Source: Steinernema hermaphroditum
Lineage: Eukaryota; Nematoda; Chromadorea; Rhabditida; Steinernematidae
Direction of reading: 5' to 3'
DNA: 64,000 nucleotides
Assembly: GCA_030435675.1 (NCBI GenBank)
Contig: CM059621.1
Location: 6,076,001-6,140,000 of the forward strand
The position numbers and the translations under genes are program-made. The notes under the pieces are model-generated. The model ran no database searches, had not been told where the DNA came from, and worked only from the letters and a program-made list of their open reading frames with translations. This document shows, piece by piece, positions 11,876 through 22,061 of the stretch (position 1 is its first letter; the number at the start of each line of letters is the position of its first letter).

Positions 11876-12145
11876 CTAGGTGGAACCTAAAAAAGAAGAA
11901 AACATGTCGTGGAGTTGTAGATCTTTCAGCACTTCTGGACGCTTCGGGATCTGGACGACATTGCTGAAAAACCCAGGGGAAGCCGCCTTATGCGAGGTTC
12001 TATAACGATTATCAAGTGTCTGAATGTCGCCATAGTTCGGAGATAGTCCAACACTTTCAATATCAACGGGTTTCTTTGTGCTTTTCAGAAATTCACACAA
12101 CAAAGAATCTGGTGTAAAATTGAACAGGTTTCGGATTTTGAACAT
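11876..12145 (-). CDS. Uncharacterised 89-residue frame, doubtful
   Basis: An uninterrupted frame of 89 codons beginning MFKIRNLFNFTPDS. Its amino-acid mix is ordinary for a soluble protein and not low complexity, which is why I keep it. I recognise no domain, and there is no obvious splice acceptor or TATA box upstream. It could be a single exon of a longer gene or a decayed fragment. No function is proposed. Confidence 0.25.
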   Translation of the reverse strand: MFKIRNLFNFTPDSLLCEFLKSTKKPVDIESVGLSPNYGDIQTLDNRYRTSHKAASPGFFSNVVQIPKRPEVLKDLQLHDMFSSFLGST

Positions 12146-12908
12146 TTAAATTTGAAATAAAATTCGTTCAAGATCAGATCAAGTCAGGCTATCTGTCCCT
12201 GAAGTGATAAACGCCGATTTAGTTAGAACTGTGGACGCGAAGTGCAGTGATTTCGTCGGCAGCATCTTATGAGAGAGGGTTAAAAGATAAGGGGACGAGA
12301 TGATATATTGCTGCTGAAATTTATTTAAGGGCAGCGATCATGTGCTACAGTGGTTAACGTACCTGACTACCGCGCTTCTTATTCCGCTAGATTCGATGCC
12401 CGTCATCGGAAGAACGTTTTCGCACGAAAACCGTTTGATTTTTGACAAAAACAAACTGTGACCGGAGTACCATTACGGTATCATTGTGTGTGGTCGTTGT
12501 GCAACTCTCATAAGTGGCGGTTTTCCTACTGTGGCTTTACGTACTTTGTTGTTTATGGCGAAGAGCACCGATGGCATGGCGCTAGATGCCTGGCGCTTAT
12601 CCTGCTACAGAGGTCTTTATTCTTAAACCACTTCTTCAGGATTTTGGTGGATCGGGGATGGAATATGTACATTAGGGTTGTCGAATACTGAAAAATCCTC
12701 GAATATCGAACTTACAAGGGAACCTCGCGAAGTGATACGCGCCGATCGGGCTGCGGTGAGGTGGGACGAATAGAGGGAGGGCTGGGGAGTCAAACGCACA
12801 TAAACTCAGCGGCCCGAAATTAAGGCATGTACCCAAAACATGGCCACGAAGTTGCAAAAATTCACAGCACTCGATACTAGTACGACCGCAATGGCTATAA
12901 AAGGCACT

Positions 12909-12981
12909 GTCTGTGTGGTCGAGTGGTAGTGCTGTAGTTACCAATACATAAGGGAGTGGTGGTTCGAACCCCTGCGGGTCC
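12909..12981 (+). other. tRNA-derived cassette (pol III A and B boxes)
   Basis: A-box TGGTCGAGTGG at 12916-12926 and B-box GGTTCGAACCC at 12961-12971 sit 45 bases apart, the distance found inside tRNA genes. The acceptor and T stems do not pair well and the anticodon arm is irregular, so this is a tRNA-like pseudogene or SINE head, not a working tRNA. Confidence 0.6.
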
Positions 12982-13220
12982 AAAACTTTTTAATTTATCT
13001 TCAATCACCTTTTCTCGTATGTTTTACGCATTACTCTGATTTACTTTACCTTTACCACAACAGAATTAATGTCCATCGTTATTAATGAATATCGATAATT
13101 TCCGGCTCTAAAGGAAATGATCGTGTTTTTTTGTATGTGGGAAGTAGACTGTGGGAAAATAACCAAAGTAACGCGTAAAACATATGAGAAAAGTTGATTG
13201 ATGATAAATAAACAATTTTG

Positions 13221-13292
13221 GCCCCGCAGGGGTTCGAACCACCACTCCCCTATGTATTGGTAACCGACAGCACTACCACTCGACCACACAGG
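13221..13292 (-). other. tRNA-derived cassette, inverted copy
   Basis: The mirror copy in the right arm: B-box at 13230-13240 and A-box at 13276-13286, both on the minus strand. It differs from the left copy at several bases, yet both boxes remain perfect. Confidence 0.6.
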
Positions 13293-14328
13293 CAATGCCG
13301 CTTGCAGCCATTGCGGTCGTACTAGTATCGAGTGCTGTGAATTTTTGGAACTTCGTGGCCATGTTTTGGGTACATGCCTTAATTTCGGGCCACTGAGTTT
13401 ATATGCGTTTGACTCCCCAGCCCACCCTCTATTCGTCCCACCTCACCGCAGCCCGATCGGCGCGTATCACTTCGCGAGGTTCCCTTGTTAGTCGAATATT
13501 CGATATTCAAAGATCCTCGAATTTCGAACCTGGTCGAATATTCGATATTCGAAGATCTTCGAATATCGAACCTGGTCGAATTGACTAGAAGTAAACGACA
13601 GCGATAACGTGAGAGCACCACAGTAATCGCGTGCCTGGCAATCAGGGTAATCAGAGTATGGAGAATACTCAGAGTCGAGCTCTGAGTCGGCTTAACTGTA
13701 CTTGCTTGATGTTATTGTTGATAGTTTGATGCTTGTTGGTTCGCTGTTCTGTGTAAATCGCTTAAAAGTTCCCTGTCCTATGCCAGAAAATGGGCCAAAA
13801 CCCGGGATGTTGATAAGGCAAATTAATGTAAAGCTTATTTATCTGTGGATTTCGCCCAGATCGATACAAACCCGGGTTCATTCGATGCAGAAAGTTACGC
13901 TGAACAAAGCTACGCTCAGAAGTTCTAGCGAAATCGCGCAGCTCGCGAGAAAACTGTGATAATCACCAATTTCCATTGTAAACCTGCCGATGGCAGGAAA
14001 TGGCGCGCCAATTTTTCGTGGCGGGAGCTTTGGAAGAGTTTCGTGAGGGCGATGTAACTTTGCCGTGTCAAGACCCAGAACACACTTTGATTCGAAATTC
14101 GAAAACCCTCGAATTTCGAATATGGTCGAATATTCGATATTCGAAGATCCTCGAATATCGAATATTCGATTCGATTCGATATTCGTAAAAACACGAATTA
14201 TTCAATTCGATTCGATTCGATTCGACAACCCTAATGTACATGGCTGTTCGGAGGTACTTCGTTTACTCTATTTTAGCATTTTGTATGAACAAAGTGAGAG
14301 GCACTGCTAGGGAGTATAAATGGCTGTA

Positions 14329-15417
14329 CTACAAATATTGACTGTGAGAAGAAGGACAAAAACGAGAGGGAAGACTTGTCGCTCTCAAAGCTGGGAAATA
14401 CAGGTTCACAGTTTTCAGATAGTATGCTGCTTTGCAGTGAGCAGTGGGAGAGTAGACGGCGTCTTTCTTTGGCACTACAAGTTTCTTTTTACATCCGTAT
14501 GCGTACAATAGTCTCACTCCCATTCTACGAACAGCTTGTCCATAAGGCTTGAATGTAAACAAGGTAACTATCGATAGTAGAGTACCATGATTGTAAATCA
14601 TGATGTTGCTGACCATAAACAGCTCATTAGCGTAGTTGACGTACGGGAAAAACGTGCAGATGGCCACCACTACAAGTGGCAGTTCTCCGAACACCACTGG
14701 GACGAAAGTGATGATGACGAGATAGCGGAGAAATTTGCGGTTAAGTGCTAGAGTGTGCTTGCTGCGTTTGTGACGCATATTTCGAAGATGGCTTCTCAAT
14801 AACAGTGAAAACACAAGTGCTAGTAGAGTTTGAAAGCAGATGAACATGATCAAGAAAACTCCACTTGCATACTTCAGCAGTCCATCTGGCTGAAAGCAGA
14901 ATACACCAGGTCGTGTAGGCGGTATTTGAGCTCCAAAAGGATAGTCATCATACAGGACAGCAAAATACTTGTAGAAGTACAGGGTGCATAGAGTACAGCA
15001 AAGATGTAGACATCCACAGAACGCGAAGCCCCATTTCCGTTTTACTTTCTCCACCATCTTCGGATACACAAACACCAAATAACGATAAGGAAAAGCGTAA
15101 GCGGAGGCTAAAGCGAAATTGAGGGCGCAAACGCACATCGAAGCGTAGACCGCATGCGCGGTCCATTCACTTTGTGCCAAAACGCCCAGAGGTCCATCGA
15201 CACGGAAACAGTCAGCTGGAAAAAGTGGGTAAATGTGAAAGACGATTCCGATAATATTTCCTAACAGATTCCATGCCATCACGTTTAATATAAAGAAGGG
15301 CAGCGATTCCATGTTGCTTGGAGAGTGTTCGTAAACAACGTAAACAGAGAGAAGTTTAAACGGGACATGAAAAAAGCTACTTGCGTCCAGGACTCTCTCG
15401 TAGACACTTGACGACAT
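14329..15417 (-). CDS. Intronless Str-superfamily 7TM chemoreceptor (group B)
   Basis: A 362-residue frame from the Met of MSSSVYERVLD. An in-frame Met 41 codons upstream exists, but the paralogue at 48352-49308 starts at the equivalent of the downstream Met. Group motifs: HSPSNMESL after TM1, FPYRYLVF after TM3, YDDYPFG(A/H) in the second extracellular loop, FCFxxxGxLKY, LxRKFLRYL before TM6 and IYNHGTLLSIVTLFTFKPY in TM7. Seven hydrophobic stretches. It most resembles the Srh/Sri branch of the nematode Str superfamily. The C-terminus is about 40 residues longer than in the paralogue. Normally this branch has several introns; none is seen here. Confidence 0.8.
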   Translation of the reverse strand: MSSSVYERVLDASSFFHVPFKLLSVYVVYEHSPSNMESLPFFILNVMAWNLLGNIIGIVFHIYPLFPADCFRVDGPLGVLAQSEWTAHAVYASMCVCALNFALASAYAFPYRYLVFVYPKMVEKVKRKWGFAFCGCLHLCCTLCTLYFYKYFAVLYDDYPFGAQIPPTRPGVFCFQPDGLLKYASGVFLIMFICFQTLLALVFSLLLRSHLRNMRHKRSKHTLALNRKFLRYLVIITFVPVVFGELPLVVVAICTFFPYVNYANELFMVSNIMIYNHGTLLSIVTLFTFKPYGQAVRRMGVRLLYAYGCKKKLVVPKKDAVYSPTAHCKAAYYLKTVNLYFPALRATSLPSRFCPSSHSQYL

Positions 15418-15544
15418 AGCCAGTGACGATAGAACTGTCTGTAGTGACACATTCGGAGTTTTACTGCACCGCATACATGTGGGCGCCAGACATACGAAAA
15501 ACAGAAGGAGATACTGAGTAAGGAGGCAATTTAGCGACAATTGT

Positions 15545-16300
15545 AGATTTCAAGTACGTTGAATGATATAAAATTATATGGAATTACTTAAAGAAAAAAC
15601 AACTTCTTTCAATATCTGTCATAGATCACTAGGAATATCCGTGCCAGTGACGTTGAGGTCACGACTATCACGACTGTTTTTGAGATTGGCAATAACACTT
15701 GAAGGTAGCTCTTTCGCAGTTGATACCACAAAAGTCAAGAAAAAGCACTTAGACTCCGATTTCAGGTTAGGTATAGCAATAAGTTTCACGAGTTTTACGA
15801 GTTTATTTCTCGTTTCAAAGGAGTTCAAGCCTTGCGAGACGTCATGTATCGGGTTGGTCCATTGAAAATGGCGAATGATTTAAATAACAGTTTCTTAATA
15901 TATATCCATGCCTATCATTCCCGGTATTGACTATTTGATTGAACAACTGCAGCCCATTTCCGGGGCGAAAGCCGGATCCCTCGTTCATAGAACAAGAGAA
16001 CACATAGAACAAAAAACTGTACTGAATCGTAACATAAAGTCGCTCGTCCATCGGTCACGGCACGATTTACATAAGAGGACTGTATTTTATTCGCTCTCTC
16101 TGCTTTTATTTTGTTTATCGAATCATTGTTTATTCCTCAGCGCGCCTCAGAAACTGATGAGCAAGGTCATGTCCAATGTATCCGGTTAAATGTGCATCTT
16201 CCCTTAAAAAGGGCGGTTAGTAGTGGCCGTGTCAGGATCGATATATCGCCTTGGGAACCACAATAAACCTGATTCTTGTGGCACCGATTCCACTACTATT
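15545..16300. other. Intergenic, nothing recognised
   Basis: No domain-bearing frame, splice structure or repeat boundary could be supported here. Confidence 0.4.
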
Positions 16301-16309
16301 TGCAGTGAC

Positions 16310-16700
16310 ATATTCTGATGCCGTGCCCAGTGCCGAAGCCAGAAGAAGACCGACCACTACAGTGTGACAATATGGTTCTTGTGTATATATATATATGACG
16401 TATCGCAAGGCGTAAGCCTTTGATACGAAAGGATAAACTGGTATACTCTACGTACGCAGAAATCTGAATATGGTACCAAAAAACACAACCTTTCGTTTTT
16501 GTACATAGAATTATTATTTATTTTTGGAAAACCGTGGGTTAAGTGCTTCATCTCAAAATAAGTCAACCTCTGAAAGCTAATGAACAAGTGGTCTTTCCAT
16601 AGATTTGAACCATAGATGCCGGTTGGGTGCCATTTTTCCGGTTCTGGCTCGGCTGGCTTTAAGCTGACATAGTTGACATACTTTTACATACAGATGACAT
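16310..16700. repeat. Dispersed repeats R1 and R4
   Basis: About 16310-16400 is an R1 copy (GAAGCCAGAAGAAGA followed by a CTTGTGTATATA run). About 16535-16670 matches, in the opposite orientation, DNA at about 59930-60065: both hold GCACTTCATCTCAAAATAAG-like, GAACAAGTG, TTGAACC and GGCTCGGCTGGC-like segments. This suggests an interspersed non-autonomous element. Confidence 0.55.
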
Positions 16701-16893
16701 AACAGATAAACCCATAAACTCGTATTCAGTGACATTTACTTAAAAAAAATTGATTCTTGGTAACCTCTTTCTCCTGGCCTCGCTAAGCGCCTCTTTTTGC
16801 AGATTGCCGCATACTGTCGAAAGAAGGTGTCATCAAGATTGCCTAACAATGTAGAAAAATACACTACTGTTTTGGTCGACTAGATGTTACTGT

Positions 16894-17206
16894 TACTCAC
16901 AAGATGTTCTTTAAGATGTTCTCTAATGAGATTCTCCACTATCCTTCTAACGGCTAGCCGTAAGCAATAATTTTTGTTTCTTTACCGAAATCACAACTCA
17001 CTATAACTCTCTCGAAAATTTCATTAATGACGCCGGTTCTAATTTTTAGTGTGATGTTTAATCGGTGCCCGGATACTTGCGGATTTCAGTAAAGAAACAA
17101 AAAGCAAGATTTCAGTAAAGAAACAAAAATGATTACTTGCGGCTAGCCGTTAGAAGGATAGTGGAGAATATCATTAGAGAACATCTTAAACAACATCTTG
17201 TGAGTA
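16894..17206. mobile_element. Foldback element, 92-base inverted arms
   Basis: Arms 16894-16985 and 17115-17206 are inverted copies differing at only a few positions; the shared core is ATCCTTCTAACGGCTAGCCG. Just outside the right arm, at about 17207-17310, GGGGCGCAAATGTC and its complement occur three times, forming a second small hairpin. No target duplication identified. Confidence 0.72.
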
Positions 17207-17950
17207 CTTGCGCCCCGGACATTTGCACCCCAAACACTGATAGCGTCTGATGACAGATTTTGGTTTGATGACAGCTCCGGGGCGCAAATGTCTGGGGCGC
17301 AAATGTCCTAGTACCGTTTAATCGAACTTTCCCCAAGTGCCTCTACAAAGGCTTAAGTGCTACCGAATATTTGTCACTGCTACGTTTTTCTGATTGACTT
17401 CCCCCTTCACTAGCTTGTTTTTTTAACTTAACCACATTTAAAAAATGCGATTATCCGAGCCGCTCTCATTAGTCGGGAACGGTTATTTCGTATTTTTAGC
17501 GCTTACCCATTGCTCCCACTGCTCTTCATTATAGCCATTTACCGATATTCGTATCACGTACACCGATACACCCATAACTGGTTCCAATTTTTCGCTAATC
17601 TCATTCACAGTCACTTTTCTTGTTGTGTAGAAAAGATCTGTGCAAAATTTCTCTATTTGCGCGCGGCGAAGAATCGAAAACACGGACAATTGGAACAGAA
17701 TTGCTTTCTTCGATCATGGTTAATGTGTGAGTAAGGAGCTTGTTCTTTAAGTGTAAACAAGTAGGTCACTTTCAGAATGTCAGGGCTGGTCACGATTTCC
17801 CACAAAAGTACTTGAGAACCTGAACTTATCCATGCGTTCACTTTTAGCCTTCATGCAGGTGAAAGTTTCATAGGATTGTGGTTTCCGTTCGCGACCATAT
17901 ATTCAATTTATTCGAAGTCACTCGCTCGTTTCAGGCCGTTCCCACTCCCC

Positions 17951-18109
17951 ATGCATCTGTTCATTTTATTCCTCTTCGCCATAGTATTGATTTTTGTCCT
18001 TATGTGGAGCATTGTTCTGGCGGTTATCTTCTGTTTCCAGCGAAGAACGCACTTCAAATACGAGCAGATCGAAAGCGGAAGAAGAGAGAGTGAGTACTCG
18101 AACTTGTGA
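17951..18109 (+). CDS. Single-pass membrane micropeptide 1
   Basis: A 52-residue frame: residues 1-30 are almost wholly hydrophobic and include LMWS and FCF, followed by a basic pair and a polar tail with KYEQI. An in-frame Met at 17876 would lengthen it to 77 residues; the inner Met is preferred because it aligns with the start of the neighbouring copy at 18308. AATAAA lies about 100 bases downstream. It would be a type II or signal-anchor peptide in a membrane. Its neighbour is a diverged copy with the same layout, the main reason to believe it is coding. Family unknown to me. Confidence 0.55.
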   Translation: MHLFILFLFAIVLIFVLMWSIVLAVIFCFQRRTHFKYEQIESGRRESEYSNL

Positions 18110-18307
18110 GGGAACCCGGAAATATTTCGGTTGCATATGGATCTACAATCCTGTGTGAATTGTTTTGTTCTGTGATGATAGAGGCTGGATGACTAATCCG
18201 GTCATATATAATAAACAATATATTAATTAATAGCGAACAATGGGGACATTTCTTAGAAGTGTGCGAAAGTGGTATCCACCACTTGCCACCATTTGTCTTG
18301 CCTTCAT

Positions 18308-18427
18308 ATGTATCTCATTATTTTGCTTCTCGCAGTGATATTCTTTGTCTCCCTGTGGAGCCTGTTCATCGTAGCCATGTTCTGCTGCCTTCGCCAAAGC
18401 GTCACACCCGACTATGAAGAGATATGA
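18308..18427 (+). CDS. Single-pass membrane micropeptide 2
   Basis: A 39-residue frame, too short for usual gene finders. It matches micropeptide 1 position for position: M-x-L, a hydrophobic run, SLWS against LMWS, FCC against FCF, then a short polar tail ending DYEEI against KYEQI. It ends at once after that motif. AATAAA occurs 25 bases after the stop, so each copy has its own 3' end. The tandem pair is separated by 198 bases. Nothing is known of function. Confidence 0.55.
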   Translation: MYLIILLLAVIFFVSLWSLFIVAMFCCLRQSVTPDYEEI

Positions 18428-18439
18428 AAATGTGGAATA

Positions 18440-20320
18440 TCATATTTTTGGAATAAAGTTAAAATTAAATGTGAGCTTGAAGGCTGAAACAAATTATGTC
18501 ATTCCCATTTTGTATTGAATTTGAAACAGTCGTGTGCACGGAGCTTGTAAAATAAACTTTCTTAGGTGTTTTTGAGGCCATATGGAAACGAGCGAATTTG
18601 AATGCGAAGCGGCGTTCTGGAGAGCTTTCATTTGGAAGTTGGTGATAATCGCTCTTTCTGAGATTCTCGGAATAGGTCAAGTGAGCGGTCGGGCTTGGCC
18701 GTCGTTGTAGGCGCTGTGGCCCCGGTTCCCAGAAGGGTTGAAACACCAAAGAACTGTAGTTGCCCAATAAGACCAACACCAGTGGCTCAGCGTGTACTGC
18801 CACTGATGCCTAAAAATGTGAATCGGAATTCGCCTGTCACAAAAATCAGGATCGGGATCTCTAACGCTCCTCAGCGGAAATCTCAGGTTTCTTGCCAAAA
18901 TCTCAACCCATATCGCGCCAACCGCAGAACTATTTGAGTTATGGACGGACCGAATAAACGAACCTCGTTAGATACATTCAAGACAAACAGTACCGTTTGA
19001 TCTGACTTTGTCTCTATGAAACTTTATCAGATCCCATGATTATTTTCGTGAAGTAGGAGTAAGCTCGCGGAGTCGCTATGTGGGCAAACTAGCTGTGAGT
19101 GATATTTACCTACTCCATGTCCCTATTTCCTGTTACAATGATCTACGATTAATCTCATATCATATGACATAGCTAGCTAAGAAAACAACACCTGGTCGGT
19201 TACATCACGGTCTTCTGACGTTCGTTTATAGCAAATCAAAGAATCTCTGCTCTCCAATTTTTATCGTCTAGATTTTGGTGCTTCATTTACAATCTATGTC
19301 TACATTGACTGTTGCAGTGCGCAATCAGTGCGTAGGAGTGATCTACAATCCATCTCACAATTTCCTCTGCTAAACAGAGAACATCAAGAGCCATAACTTT
19401 GTCTCGATACCTTTCCCCCAACAGATAAGTCGAAGTCATAACGTCGGCACGTCTTATCCATCAATTACTCCACTTAAGTTAATTGTTTTTAATCTGGTTA
19501 CCTCACGTTTTACTTAATAGAATTTCGACATATACTGAATTTGATGATGTCGCCATTTATGAGCGAACACAGAAGCGATATGATAGAGCGAAAAGAGTGG
19601 TATATAACCAAAAATTGGAAGCCCTCAGCTTAAAAAGAAGAGCCATGGTGGTTCTCAGCTGTTGAGCGGAGACTCGAGAACCGACGTTGTGCGGATGTGG
19701 GAAAAACAACAAGAGAGACGAGCACTGATGACAATTCTTGTGCGTGAGACACGAGGCACGACTTAGGAAAAACGTGAAAAAAAACGTCTATGAAATACTC
19801 GGTAAGTACAAAATCAATCAAAACCAACTGAACAAAGGCAACAACAACGAAACTAGGAACACCGAGCAGACGGCACTCACTCGCGCGGCCGGGGCTACGG
19901 TACTGTTACGCTCTTTGTACATGAAGTTCGTGATGTAATACCCACAACTCTGGATGCCTTTCCCCCGGTAGATACACGGAAAGTCAAGAGGCACGTCTTA
20001 TCCATCAATTATTCCACTTAAGTTAATTGTTTATAATCTGGTGGCCTCATGTTTTATTTAACTGAATTTAAATATTAACTGAATCCCGAGGAACAAGCAT
20101 GACTCGGTTCTCAGAAACCACCCCTTCCGTGGAAATTTGAGAAAACAAGCTTGAACAAGCTGCTGTATAAACTTATCACTAACTCATGACTTTCTCGTGA
20201 GAAGCGGCAGTTGGTCTTTGTAAGTCCGCATTTTCCCTTTATCTGCTTCATAACTAATTTGTAGGCTCTCCGCCTGGTGTCACATAATAAAACGCACTGA
20301 ACCTAGGCACCTGAACCAGG
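18440..20320. other. Intergenic with a direct repeat pair
   Basis: No gene supported. At 19410-19542 and 19957-20084 a direct repeat of about 130 bases occurs (common core CACGTCTTATCCATCAATTA). The 60-codon frame at 19483-19665 begins inside the first repeat and is probably not a gene. Near 18690-18740 there is an inverted copy of the repeat also seen at 55200. Confidence 0.5.
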
Positions 20321-20326
20321 TATACC

Positions 20327-21304
20327 ATGAACGGAGACGCCATCAATGCGATATCCTACTACGCGCTCACAGGCCTTTTGTTCTTATCTGCCGTTCCCTT
20401 CTTCTACATTATCATTTTTAATTCACCATCCACCATTCGTGTGTATCGAAATACTATCCTCAACTTAGCCTGCTGGTACACCATCGGAATGGGCACTTTT
20501 GGACTATTTCTCCAGCCAATCCAGATAACCTACTTCGGCAAGTCGTGTGCCAAATTTGCCGGACTCGTTTCCTATTTCGGCTTTCGCCTACACGTTTTGG
20601 TTATTGTCGTCGTCGCCATTGGAGTCGCAAATGTGACGATCTCCATGCTCATCTGCTTCTTCTACCGATACGACCAGATTCGGCTTCGTGACCAGCCCAC
20701 ACATCTGAGCTCTATCCGTGGTGTGACAATGTGTGCAGTCCTACACGTTCTTATGTCCCTTTTCGCTGGCTGTGTCGCCTTCGTCATTGTGAACGGAGGC
20801 GAAATTATTAAACACAATGGACTGTTTCTGCTCTGTTTTGGAGACTCAAATTATTCGACGATAATGAAAGTGGCCGTGGTGGTGGCTACCGTATTCGGTT
20901 TCGTCTTTACTGGTGACGTTCTTCTGGCTCTGTTGACAATACGATCCTTGAGATCCCAAAGGTTGCTGATGTCAGCACAAACATATCGTCTGCATCTTCT
21001 CCTTACAGTGAATTTGATAATGCTGTTGGGATTGCCCTTTGTTTTTGGATTTCTTCCTGTTTTTGGCGCCAGTTTTGTGATCTTCTTTAAACTGGATTCA
21101 CTTTATCTGTGGGTCACCATTTCGGACCATGCTCCTTTCCTTGATGCAATTCTAACGTTCGTTAACAGCCTACTCTTCATCACTCCATATCGCGAAGCTC
21201 TGAAGAGAATGTTTTGTATACAGCGAAGAACGGACAGAGTCCATGCAATAAGTGTTGAGTCCGCCACTGTTAATCTTCATAAGCTCGAAAGTGTTCGCTA
21301 CTGA
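20327..21304 (+). CDS. Intronless Str-superfamily 7TM chemoreceptor (group A)
   Basis: A 325-residue frame without introns, starting MNGDAINAISYY, which aligns with the starts of the other group A genes. It carries RVYRNTILNLACWY, ICFFYRYDQIRL, LTIRSLRSQRLLMSAQTYR, and ITPYREALKRMF after TM7, and seven hydrophobic segments. It is nearer to the duplicated genes at 34788 and 41384 (shared AVPFFYI, CAKFAG, LCFGxSNYS) than to those at 9454 and 45018. AATAAA lies about 14 bases after the stop. It sits about 450 bases upstream of the BEL/Pao insertion, which did not damage it. Confidence 0.84.
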   Translation: MNGDAINAISYYALTGLLFLSAVPFFYIIIFNSPSTIRVYRNTILNLACWYTIGMGTFGLFLQPIQITYFGKSCAKFAGLVSYFGFRLHVLVIVVVAIGVANVTISMLICFFYRYDQIRLRDQPTHLSSIRGVTMCAVLHVLMSLFAGCVAFVIVNGGEIIKHNGLFLLCFGDSNYSTIMKVAVVVATVFGFVFTGDVLLALLTIRSLRSQRLLMSAQTYRLHLLLTVNLIMLLGLPFVFGFLPVFGASFVIFFKLDSLYLWVTISDHAPFLDAILTFVNSLLFITPYREALKRMFCIQRRTDRVHAISVESATVNLHKLESVRY

Positions 21305-21568
21305 TGTTAAATAAGATAATAAAGCTGAACGATTATCAGTCAAAGTGGGCTTGGCTTTTTTCTATCTGTGAAGTACGAGCCAAAATTCTACTAACATCGC
21401 CATCTATGGGCTATCCACATTTTACCAGCGATGACCGACGGACCGGAAACATGGGCCCTTACGAGGGACGCCCCCAACTCGCTGACACACGACTCGCCTA
21501 TAGCGCCCACGCAATAAAAATAATAAAATTTTAACAATAACAAGAAGTGTACTTTAGAAACAGGTGCT

Positions 21569-21755
21569 AAAACAATAATGAGGGCCGTCGGAGCGACGAC
21601 AGTATAAACGGATCTAAATTGAATTCCAACTGCATCACCCAACGATTTGGAAATTCATTAATGCCCTCAAGAATATCCAAACCAACTGGGGCACTGTGTA
21701 TACACCGACTAACTGCAATCCATTGCGAATTGAGATAGTTTATCCATTTTTGCAA
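21569..21755 (-). pseudogene. 3' part of an antisense frame split by the retroelement
   Basis: On the minus strand this stretch is open for 62 codons ending in a stop. If the BEL/Pao element and one target copy are ignored, the frame continues without a shift into 30205-30276 (24 more codons) before a TAG. Further upstream, the same frame stays readable apart from another TAG. This looks like a decayed coding sequence that was the insertion target. I do not recognise the protein. Confidence 0.4.
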
Positions 21756-21883
21756 TGTAACAATTAATCATTATTGTTGTTAGCTTTGTAAGAATCTCTC
21801 CCACTTCTGTATTGTGTCTAATACGCCCCCTTTTCAATGACATAAAACCCCGATGTATTTTGAATAAATCATTGGCAGCAACA
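21756..21883 (+). repeat. 5' LTR, 128 bp
   Basis: Identical to 30072-30199. It begins TGTAAC and ends GCAACA. A polyadenylation signal AATAAA lies at 21863-21868, near its 3' end. This is short for BEL/Pao LTRs. Confidence 0.95.
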
Positions 21884-21884
21884 T

Positions 21885-21896
21885 TGGTGCATCGGC
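21885..21896 (+). promoter_or_regulatory. Primer-binding site, tRNA-Gly
   Basis: TGGTGCATCGGC begins one base after the LTR. It is complementary to the last 12 bases (with CCA) of metazoan tRNA-Gly(GCC), whose 3' end is GCCGATGCA plus CCA. The following bases (AAAG) no longer match. Confidence 0.8.
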
Positions 21897-22061
21897 AAAG
21901 TCGAAAACATCGCCGCTCTGCGCATTCTTCCACCGATCGCCGGCCGACGTCGACCCCTGAAGAGGCAAAGTTGCCCCCACCGTCCCCGCCGGAGATCCCC
22001 CAAAGGCCGTGCCTCTCCCACGTCGGCCCCGACTCGCCGCCAATCACCTGAACCACCGACC

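Larger units (their letters stand above)
12714..13488. repeat. Nested inverted repeat, two arms of about 287 bases
   Basis: Arms 12714-13000 and 13203-13488 are reverse complements with scattered differences. They start with ACAAGGGAACCTCGCGAAG and end inside with GGTTCGAACCCCTGCGG followed by AT-rich DNA. The loop of about 200 bases has no features. The arrangement would fold into a long hairpin if transcribed. Confidence 0.8.
12673..14233. mobile_element. hAT-like non-autonomous element, 1561 bp, composite
   Basis: The ends are inverted: the left end is TAGGGTTGTCGAAT and the right end is its complement ending CGACAACCCTA. Both sides are flanked by the 8-bp sequence ATGTACAT (12665-12672 and 14234-14241), the target-duplication length of hAT transposons; note that ATGTACAT is itself a palindrome. 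Inside are a pair of inverted arms of about 287 bases (12714-13000 and 13203-13488), each with a tRNA-like cassette, and several clusters of TCGAATATTCGA-type repeats near the ends. No transposase is encoded. Confidence 0.78.

Noticed and set aside
12909..13292. Two functional tRNA genes
   Set aside because: A and B boxes are good, but the acceptor and T stems do not pair and the anticodon arm is irregular.
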